DNA from: JAWXBM01 sp034440115
GTDB taxonomy: Bacteria > Pseudomonadota > Gammaproteobacteria > Xanthomonadales > SZUA-36
Length of the DNA stretch: 38,931 nucleotides
Assembly (NCBI GenBank): GCA_034440115.1
Contig: JAWXBM010000095.1
Coordinates: 1-38,931 of the forward strand
Direction: 5' to 3'
Shown here: in pieces, positions 32,957 through 38,931 of the stretch
Numbering within the stretch: the first letter of the stretch is position 1
How the letters are laid out: every line of letters begins with the position of its first letter
Made by a program: the position numbers and the translations under genes
Notes under the pieces: model-generated
The model's input: only the letters and a program-made list of their open reading frames with translations
Databases searched by the model: none
What the model was told of the DNA's origin: nothing

Positions 32957-33244
32957 ATGAACCACCGCCATTGGTCCAATGTACTGCGTGTCGCACTGCT
33001 GCTGCTGATGCTCAGCATGCAGAGCTTCGTGCTGGCCCACGAACTGAATCAGGGCATTTCCCACGACAACAGTATCTGTGCAACCTGCTCCATTGGCAGC
33101 GGCCACAATGGCGCCATTGCCAGCCACCATGAATGTCCGATTCAGATTGCCATCTGTCTGCATGATGCAACGGACTGTTTCGCCCCAACCGCCACACCGA
33201 TCCGTCAAACACCGGAAGCCCGCGCTCCTCCCTCCTCTCTCTGA
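32957..33244 (+). CDS. Small exported His/Cys-containing protein, possibly metal-related
   Basis: A 95-residue protein with an N-terminal signal (residues about 9-28, VALLLLMLSMQSFVLA) and a mature part holding His and Cys spaced like weak metal ligands (HELNQGISHDN, CATC, HNGAIASHHEC, CLHDATDC). I do not recognise the family with certainty; DUF2946-like proteins near TonB receptors look similar. Earlier in-frame ATGs at 32939 and 32948 are possible starts. It lies 74 bp before the ZnuD-like receptor in the same direction, which suggests a shared transcript and a role around zinc or copper. Confidence 0.6.
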   Translation: MNHRHWSNVLRVALLLLMLSMQSFVLAHELNQGISHDNSICATCSIGSGHNGAIASHHECPIQIAICLHDATDCFAPTATPIRQTPEARAPPSSL

Positions 33245-33318
33245 AGCAAACTGGATTCAGTACATTTTTCATCGCCCCGAAGCGGCGGTGATTCAGCTTT
33301 CAGAGAGGATTCGTTCAC

Positions 33319-35478
33319 ATGCGTTACGCAAATACACAGCTTTTGAGCCTGGCCATGCTGCTGGCCACTTTACCCATGCCTGGCTTTAGCCAGGATTCCG
33401 CCCGCACTGAAGATACCGACCGTATTCACGGCGCCGACCATGACCACGAGGTGCTGGAGGAGATTATCGTCACTGCCACCCCGCTGTCGCGGGATGTTCT
33501 GGAAATGTCACAATCCGCCACCGTACTCAGTGGTGCTGGACTGGAACGCGAAGTGGCCAATAACCTCGGTGATACCCTGGCGCGTGTTCCGGGCTTGTCC
33601 AATGCCAGTTTCGGCCAAAACGTCGGTCGCCCGGTGATTCGGGGAATGGAAGGTGCCCGCGTTGGAATTCTTGCCAACAATATGACCTCCTCCGACGCCT
33701 CCGCGGTCAGCCAGGATCATGCTGTGGCCGTTGAGCCCTTCCTGGCCGATCAGATCGAAGTTTTGCGCGGGCCGGCAACCTTGCTCTACGGCTCAGGTTC
33801 AATTGGCGGTGTGGTCAACATGGTGACCAATACGATTCCCGAAGCGGTGCCTGAAAACGGCTTCGAAGGCCGTGCCATGCTGCAAGGCGATACGGCAGCG
33901 GATCAATTCTTTACGGCAGGTCGCCTGGACTTCGGCAAGGGTAACTGGGCATTCCATGCCAATGGGTTTTATCGCGACACCGACGATTATGAAATTCCGG
34001 GTTCAGCTGAACTGTATCCCGAGGAAGAACATGAAGAAGGAGGGCACGATGAGGAAGAGGAACATGAAGATCAAGCAACCGGCGTGCTGGAAAACAGTTT
34101 TCTCGATAACGAGGGCGGCGCTTTAGGCGCCAGCTGGATTGGCGAGAAATGGCGGGTTGGTGCTTCCTATACCAGCTATTCCTCTGACTACGGCATTCCC
34201 GGCGCAGGCCACCATCACGAAGAGGAAGGCGAAGAAGAGCACGCCGAAGAAGAGCACGAAGAAGAGCACGAAGAAGAGCACGCCGAAGAAGAAGTATTTG
34301 TGACCATTGGCCTGGAATCCGATCGTCTGGACGGATTGCTGGTCGGCACCAATCCATTTGCCGGTTTCGAGCAATTCAAGCTGTTGGTAGCCGATACCGA
34401 ATACACCCACACCGAATTTGAAGGCAGCGAGATTGGCACCGTCTTCAACAATGAAACCATCGATAGCCGCATGGAGTTGCGTCATGTACCACTGGGTGCC
34501 TGGACCGGCGCCTTTGGCCTGCAGTATACCGACCGCGATTTTGAGGCCATCGGTGAGGAAGCTTTTGTACCACCATCCAATACCACAACCGCAGCCTTGT
34601 TCTGGGTGGAAAGCGCCGAATTTGGCAGTTGGCAGTTTGATACTGGCCTGCGCTATGACGATGTGAGCATAAAAGTCGACGGCTTCTCCAGCGATCCGCG
34701 GGTTTCGCGCAGTTTTTCACCGCTGACCGCATCGCTGGGTGCGGTGTGGCATGTAACCGAAAGTGGCCATCTCACTTTTAATGCTGCCCACGCAGAACGC
34801 GCCCCTACCGACCAGGAACTGTTCGCCGACGGGCCGCACATCGCCACCCAGACTTTTGAATTGGGTGATGACCAATTGGACACGGAAAGCAATCTGCACC
34901 TTGAAACCGGTTTTCGTTTGCATCAAGGCCAGTTGACCGGCTCGGTGACTTTTTACCTGGACAAGTTTGATGATTACATCTATCAGATGGATACCGGTCA
35001 GGAGGAAGATGGCTTCCCGGTCAGGCTTTGGTCGCAGCAGGATGCCGACTTCCAGGGTGCCGAACTGGAACTGCGCTATGACTTCGGGCGCAACGCCAGT
35101 GGCCATTGGCAGTTGTTTGGTTTCTTCGATACCGTGAAGGCCGAGTTATCAGACAATTCCAATGTACCGCGCATCCCGCCACAACGATTCGGTTTGGGTG
35201 TGGATTGGGACCTTAACAGCTGGGCAGCCAATATCACCTGGATCACTGCGGACAGCCATACCGACATCGCCGCATACGAAACACCCACTCCAGGCTATGA
35301 TTTACTCAATGCGGATATTTCCTTCCGCGTTCCCAGCGAACAACGCATCGAGTGGGAGCTGTTCCTGAAAGGCCACAACCTGCTGGATGAAGATATCCGC
35401 AACAGCACGTCTTTCCTCAAGGATCAGGCACCACAAATCGGGCGGAATTTTGTAATGGGGTTGCGGGCTTACTTCTGA
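33319..35478 (+). CDS. znuD: ZnuD-like TonB-dependent zinc receptor with His/Glu-rich loops
   Basis: An outer-membrane receptor of 719 residues. It shows a signal peptide (to about residue 24), TonB box EEIIVTATP, plug with GRPVIRGMEGARVGIL and VLRGPATLLYGSGSIGGVVNM, and a C-terminal ELFLKGHNLLDEDIR to FVMGLRAYF ending in F. Two extracellular-loop candidates are packed with His and Glu: about 233-252 (EEEHEEGGHDEEEEHEDQ) and about 297-326 (HHHEEEGEEEHAEEEHEEEH and on). Such loops bind zinc in Neisseria ZnuD. Zinc is the likely ligand; nickel or copper cannot be excluded. GAGG lies about 11 nt before the ATG. The gene is followed by a broken PepSY-TM gene. Confidence 0.88.
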   Translation: MRYANTQLLSLAMLLATLPMPGFSQDSARTEDTDRIHGADHDHEVLEEIIVTATPLSRDVLEMSQSATVLSGAGLEREVANNLGDTLARVPGLSNASFGQNVGRPVIRGMEGARVGILANNMTSSDASAVSQDHAVAVEPFLADQIEVLRGPATLLYGSGSIGGVVNMVTNTIPEAVPENGFEGRAMLQGDTAADQFFTAGRLDFGKGNWAFHANGFYRDTDDYEIPGSAELYPEEEHEEGGHDEEEEHEDQATGVLENSFLDNEGGALGASWIGEKWRVGASYTSYSSDYGIPGAGHHHEEEGEEEHAEEEHEEEHEEEHAEEEVFVTIGLESDRLDGLLVGTNPFAGFEQFKLLVADTEYTHTEFEGSEIGTVFNNETIDSRMELRHVPLGAWTGAFGLQYTDRDFEAIGEEAFVPPSNTTTAALFWVESAEFGSWQFDTGLRYDDVSIKVDGFSSDPRVSRSFSPLTASLGAVWHVTESGHLTFNAAHAERAPTDQELFADGPHIATQTFELGDDQLDTESNLHLETGFRLHQGQLTGSVTFYLDKFDDYIYQMDTGQEEDGFPVRLWSQQDADFQGAELELRYDFGRNASGHWQLFGFFDTVKAELSDNSNVPRIPPQRFGLGVDWDLNSWAANITWITADSHTDIAAYETPTPGYDLLNADISFRVPSEQRIEWELFLKGHNLLDEDIRNSTSFLKDQAPQIGRNFVMGLRAYF
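34231..34290 (+). repeat. 12-bp tandem repeats coding EEH(A/E) units in the receptor loop
   Basis: GAAGAAGAGCAC occurs four times at 34231, 34246, 34258 and 34270, the first and last copies each followed by GCC, then a degenerate fifth unit. All units are multiples of three, so loss or gain of copies would keep the reading frame and change only the number of His/Glu residues in the zinc-binding loop. Confidence 0.85.
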
Positions 35479-35529
35479 TGTGGCTTTGAATAAATCAGAG
35501 ATGCTTTAAACTCAAGCCTACTAACAGTC

Positions 35530-35549
35530 CAGGGGCAATAGCGCCCCTG
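35530..35549 (+). terminator. Stem-loop after the ZnuD-like gene, possible terminator
   Basis: CAGGGGC, loop AATAGC, GCCCCTG gives a 7-bp GC-rich stem 51 bp after the receptor stop. It is not followed by a T-run, so it is weak as an intrinsic terminator. A perfect TATAAT hexamer follows at 35561-35566 without a convincing -35 box. Confidence 0.35.
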
Positions 35550-35615
35550 TGACTGCACGCTATAATGGGGCACCCGTTCCACGCGCCTGTTTTTCAATCC
35601 CTGACTGGACGCCCC

Positions 35616-35952
35616 ATGCGATTCAACTTACTGGTCCGCAAGATCCATCATTGGTCAACTGTTTTCATAGCCATTGCCGTTCTGGTGGTCATTTGCAGTG
35701 GTCTGCTGTTGCAGGTTAAAAAGCAGGTGAGCTGGGTTCAGCCTACGGAAAACCATTCATGATGGATGGTTTTTTGGTGGCGACATCAGCAAACTCGGCT
35801 TGTTTCTGCCGGCTGCTGCCGCCTTGTTTTTAATGTGTTTGACCGGCTTGTGGCTGTTTGCCTTGCCCTACATTCCCAGGAATTGGCGCATGCGAGCGGC
35901 CAGAAAGAGCAGGATCAAACGCACGCAAAGCGAGCACTCGTCTGGAAATTGA
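35616..35952 (+). pseudogene. Broken PepSY-associated transmembrane protein gene
   Basis: The N-terminal part (ATG at 35616 to a TGA at 35760-35762) encodes MRFNLLVRKIHHW, a transmembrane helix and QVKKQVSWVQPTE, the classic start of PepSY-TM proteins. The C-terminal part continues in the +1 frame (35758-35952): HDGWFFGGDISKLG, a second helix LFLPAAALFLMCLTGLWLFALP, then a basic tail. The periplasmic middle, usually some 60-80 residues between these halves, is missing. An internal deletion plus frame shift near 35743-35760 explains this. It sits where a PepSY-TM partner of the receptor would be expected. Between 35953 and 36131 I see only a short open frame of doubtful reality. Confidence 0.82.
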
Positions 35953-36131
35953 TGAGTTGTTGGTTGAATTGGCCCAACACGAAGTCGCGCCCCGCTCCAT
36001 TCAGACTAGCGCGCAGGCATTCCTGTGTGAGGGGTGTTGCCCTTCTCAGGCTTGAATGAAATTTCCGGGTGGCAGTGCTCGCGGAATCTCGTCAGAATAG
36101 AGTAATCAATTTCATCCACGAGTAGTCCCCC

Positions 36132-37301
36132 ATGTCCACTTCTCATATTGCTTATCCTTTAAATGCTTTGGAGGGCCTCGAGCCTACCCTGCCCTCCTCC
36201 TGGTATTTGCAAGACAAGTACTATCAATTGGAAAAAGAGCATATTTTTTGCCGTGATTGGGTGTGTGTGGGGCGCGAGGAAGAACTGCCCAATCCGGGCG
36301 ATCACAGCGTGCTGGATCTATACGGTGAAAGCATCCTGTTAATTCGAAACCGTGAAGGGGCGCTAAAGGCCTTCTATAACGTCTGCCGCCATCGCGGCGC
36401 GCGCTTGTGTCTTGGCAAGGATGATGACGATTCCGTGTTAGCGTTAAAAGGTGGTGTGGTTGCTGGCCGCAGCATCATCTGCCCTTACCATGCCTGGACT
36501 TACGACCTGAATGGGCAGCTACAGAAAGCGCCGTTCATGAACAAGGACACAGGTTTTGATACCAGCAAGGTGCAACTGCACCCAGTAGGCGTGGAACGCT
36601 GGGCTGGGTTCGTTTTTCTCTGTCTCACGCCGCAGGAAGCGCCGCCCTTTGAAAACACCATCAGTATCGCCAAGGAGAAATTCAAAAACTATCCGTTAAA
36701 AGATTTGCGCATCGCCAAAACCATTTCTTATGAAGTGAATGCCAACTGGAAAGTGCTGTGCGAGAACTACAACGAGTGTTATCACTGCGGCCCGGTACAT
36801 CCGGAACTCTGCCGCATTGTTCCGGCCTTCCGCGAAGCCGGTGGTGCCGGCCTGGATTGGGAACGAGGCATTCCGCACCGGGAAGGGGCAACGACCTTTA
36901 CTTTCACCGGCGAATCCACCCGTCGCAGCTTTCCCGGCTTGAACAAAGACGAACTCACGCGTCACAAGGGCGAGCTGGTCTACCCCAACCTGTTTATGAG
37001 CCTGGCGCGCGAGCATGTGACCTACTACATCCTCAAGGCTACCGCTGCGGGCAAAACCATTATCGACTGCCATTTCCTGTTTGAGACTTATGAGATGGAG
37101 AAGCCCGATTTTGATCCAGCCGACGCGGTGGATTTCTGGCACCTGGTAAACCAGCAGGACTGGGCTATTTGCGAACGCGTGCAACAGGGTATGTCAGCGC
37201 GCGTGCATGAGCGTGGCGTTTACTCGCCAATGGAAGACTTTAACCTCGATATCCGCAAGTACGTGTTGGACCGCATGGGTCCACACGTCGGCTCTCTCTA
37301 A
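36132..37301 (+). CDS. Rieske non-haem iron oxygenase, alpha subunit
   Basis: The catalytic subunit (389 residues) of a ring-hydroxylating or N-demethylating oxygenase. The Rieske [2Fe-2S] cluster is held by C85 and H87 (CRH) and C117 and H120 (CPYH). The mononuclear iron site is NECYHCGPVH (H218, H223) with D343 in NQQDWAICE. The segment between the two Rieske pairs is 29 residues, longer than the usual 16-20, with an insert around DDDDSVLALKGGVVAGRS. It resembles GbcA-type and other quaternary-amine demethylases more than aromatic dioxygenases, judged by overall layout (no beta subunit nearby). Its reductase is not in the window. The FAD protein gene follows after 5 bp. Confidence 0.87.
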   Translation: MSTSHIAYPLNALEGLEPTLPSSWYLQDKYYQLEKEHIFCRDWVCVGREEELPNPGDHSVLDLYGESILLIRNREGALKAFYNVCRHRGARLCLGKDDDDSVLALKGGVVAGRSIICPYHAWTYDLNGQLQKAPFMNKDTGFDTSKVQLHPVGVERWAGFVFLCLTPQEAPPFENTISIAKEKFKNYPLKDLRIAKTISYEVNANWKVLCENYNECYHCGPVHPELCRIVPAFREAGGAGLDWERGIPHREGATTFTFTGESTRRSFPGLNKDELTRHKGELVYPNLFMSLAREHVTYYILKATAAGKTIIDCHFLFETYEMEKPDFDPADAVDFWHLVNQQDWAICERVQQGMSARVHERGVYSPMEDFNLDIRKYVLDRMGPHVGSL

Positions 37302-37306
37302 GACAC

Positions 37307-38931
37307 ATGGCAACCACCCCAGCATTTGGCGCGACCATTGGCGCAACTACCGTCAGCGCGGCTGTGAATTCAGCCCGCTCGAGCAAAGGCCAGCCGCGTA
37401 AAGCGCTGGTCATTGGCGCTGGGCATAACGGTTTGACCTGCGCTTTCTACCTAGCCAAGGCCGGATATCAAGTGCGCGTATTTGAAAAGCGCTATGTGGT
37501 GGGCGGCTGTGCGGTTACCGAAGAAATTGATCCGCTGAACGCACCCGGCAACCGTGTTTCCACCGCTTCCTATATGGCCAGCATGCTGCGTCCCGAGGTT
37601 ATTCGCGATATGCAATTGGGCCGTCATGGCCTGAAGATGATTGCCGCCAATCCTGCCGTACAGGTCGCTTTTGAAGACGGCAGCGTGCTGCCCTGGTGGC
37701 AGGATCAGCAAAAAACCCATGCTGAGCTCAGCCGCTATAACCGCAAGGACGCTGATGCCTTTTTCCGGCTGGATGCAGAACTGAAAGAACTGGCTGGCTA
37801 TCTGCAACCGTTTTTCCTGGAGCCGCCACCTAATACCGAAGCCACCGGGCTGGCTGGACTGCTGGAAATCATCCGCGTGGGCAAACGCATGCGCGGACTG
37901 AACGGTAAGCAGATCAGCGAATTGATAGCCTTCCTCACCGGTAGCCTGGAACAGCTGCTGGATCGGTACTTCAAATCAGAACAGGTCAAGCGGCTGATAT
38001 TGGCCAATAACCTGTATGGCAAACACGGCGGCCCACGTGATGCGGGTTCAGCCATGGGCTTGTTGTTCCACTTGCTCAGCGGTAGCGAAGGAGACGATGA
38101 AAAAACGCGGCAGGGTTTTTCCGGCCATGTGCTCGGCGGTATGGGTGCCATTACTCAGGCCATGGCCAAAGCCTGCGTTGAAGCAGGGGTGGAAATCAAT
38201 ACCAATATGCCGGTTGAGCAGGTGCACATTGTGAATCGTGTGGCCAAAGGTGTGGTGCTGGACAACGGTTTGGTAATCAAAGCCGACCTGGTCGTGTCCA
38301 ATGCCGATCCCAAACGCACTTTTCTGCAACTGGTGGGCAGGGAACAGCTGGATTCAAGCTTTGTACAACAAGTAGAAGCCATTGCCATGAACGGTCCCAG
38401 CGCCAAGGTCAATCTGGTGCTGAACGAAGAACCACGGGTGACGGGTATGCCCATCGATGCGCCGACCCTGCAGAAAATGATTTACACCCTGGTCCCGACC
38501 TTCGCAGCCGCGCAGCGCTGCTACAACGATTGTCAGAACGGCGTGCTTGCCGAAGACCTGTGGGTGGATTGCATTCTGGCCTCAGCCATCGACCCGAAGC
38601 TGGTTACCCCAGGCCATCATGTACTGACCAGCTTTGTGCAGTATGTGCCCTATCACCTGGCTGGCACCGATTGGGAAGAACAACGCGACACCCTCGGCCA
38701 GCGCGTGGTCGAGATCATTGGCCGTTATGCGCCCAATGTACCCGATGCCATCGTCGGCATGGACATCATCACGCCGCTGGATCTGGAAAGCCGCTTCGGC
38801 ATCACCGAAGGCAATATATTCCACGGCGATATCCGCCTCGACCAACTATTCTTTATGCGCCCCCTGCCCGGCTGGTCGCATTACGCGACACCCATCAAGG
38901 GGCTGTACCTTTGTGGAGCAGGCACTCATCC
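37307..38931 (+). CDS. FAD-dependent PYROXD2/phytoene desaturase-like oxidoreductase (3' truncated by window)
   Basis: The open frame from the ATG at 37307 runs off the window after 541 codons with no stop. After a 30-residue leader comes the FAD motif KALVIGAGHNGLTCAFYLAKAGY (G37, G39, G42), then VFEKRYVVGGCAVTEE, both typical of the CrtI/PYROXD2 group. Mid-protein LNGKQISELIAFLTGS and the late AGSAMGLLFHLL and LYLCGAGTHP (FAD-binding C-terminal motif) agree. It is nearly complete, since family members end about 20-30 residues after this motif. It begins 5 bp after the Rieske gene, so they form an operon. The substrate is unknown and carotenoid synthesis is unlikely, given the neighbour and absence of crt genes. 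Confidence 0.85.
   Translation, partial: MATTPAFGATIGATTVSAAVNSARSSKGQPRKALVIGAGHNGLTCAFYLAKAGYQVRVFEKRYVVGGCAVTEEIDPLNAPGNRVSTASYMASMLRPEVIRDMQLGRHGLKMIAANPAVQVAFEDGSVLPWWQDQQKTHAELSRYNRKDADAFFRLDAELKELAGYLQPFFLEPPPNTEATGLAGLLEIIRVGKRMRGLNGKQISELIAFLTGSLEQLLDRYFKSEQVKRLILANNLYGKHGGPRDAGSAMGLLFHLLSGSEGDDEKTRQGFSGHVLGGMGAITQAMAKACVEAGVEINTNMPVEQVHIVNRVAKGVVLDNGLVIKADLVVSNADPKRTFLQLVGREQLDSSFVQQVEAIAMNGPSAKVNLVLNEEPRVTGMPIDAPTLQKMIYTLVPTFAAAQRCYNDCQNGVLAEDLWVDCILASAIDPKLVTPGHHVLTSFVQYVPYHLAGTDWEEQRDTLGQRVVEIIGRYAPNVPDAIVGMDIITPLDLESRFGITEGNIFHGDIRLDQLFFMRPLPGWSHYATPIKGLYLCGAGTH

Noticed and set aside
34123..34485. Antisense frames with runs of FFVLFFVLFF or Ser/Cys-rich sequence
   Set aside because: They are the reverse reading of the GAAGAAGAGCAC repeats in the ZnuD-like gene.
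35858..36055. A 65-residue open frame downstream of the broken PepSY-TM gene
   Set aside because: It overlaps the C-terminal PepSY-TM remnant in another frame, shows no motif and has no ribosome-binding site; it could hold a decayed fragment (ending QAFLCEGCCPSQA) but I cannot support it.

Overview
The window looks like a chromosomal segment of a free-living, probably marine, gammaproteobacterium. Pointers are three large TonB-dependent receptors, a TPR-sulfotransferase, Tat- and Sec-exported periplasmic dehydrogenases, a Pseudomonas-like polyamine operon and moderate GC content. This is inferred from gene content only; there is no rRNA or other taxonomic marker. I see no tRNA, rRNA, CRISPR array, transposase, integrase or phage gene.

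Layout. (1) 1-308: the tail of an unidentified gene, then REP-like palindromes. (2) 309-5331, minus strand: a tight polyamine-catabolism operon (SpuC-type aminotransferase, PuuD-type hydrolase, an unknown six-helix membrane protein, Tat-exported SpdH-type dehydrogenase). (3) 5559-11892: a TPR-sulfotransferase, a convergent propeller-like protein, a TonB-dependent receptor, and an Asp/Asn beta-hydroxylase 15 bp behind it. (4) 11852-15780: a YtcJ-type amidohydrolase lipoprotein, a MATE exporter and a small retropepsin-like protease. (5) 15894-18676, minus strand: a three-gene operon (MTHFR-like protein, desaturase-family di-iron protein, TIM-barrel protein), divergent from a DAO-type amine oxidase at 18772. 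(6) 20171-21730: a D-aminoacylase-like lipoprotein.

(7) 21716-31575 is the most striking part. About 9.6 kb lies between two 107-bp direct repeats with seven mismatches. Each copy holds the last codons of the aminoacylase followed by the 3' end of an MFS transporter gene. The aminoacylase and MFS genes therefore appear to have been convergent neighbours that this block split. The block carries an ECF sigma factor, a FecR anti-sigma, an STN-bearing TonB receptor and a PQQ quinohemoprotein dehydrogenase on the minus strand, and a two-subunit molybdenum hydroxylase on the plus strand. I read it as a surface-signalled periplasmic oxidation island. Its receptor has a second, complete signal peptide with its own ribosome-binding site buried after the STN domain, so it may be a fresh fusion or a dual-start gene.

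(8) 31491-38931: the intact MFS transporter, a small secreted His/Cys-containing protein, a ZnuD-like receptor with His/Glu-rich repeats, a broken PepSY-TM gene, and a Rieske oxygenase followed by a PYROXD2-like FAD protein that runs off the window.

Several units share themes of amine catabolism, N- or O-demethylation and one-carbon handling (polyamine operon, DAO oxidase, Rieske oxygenase, MTHFR-like protein). Their substrates cannot be fixed from sequence alone.
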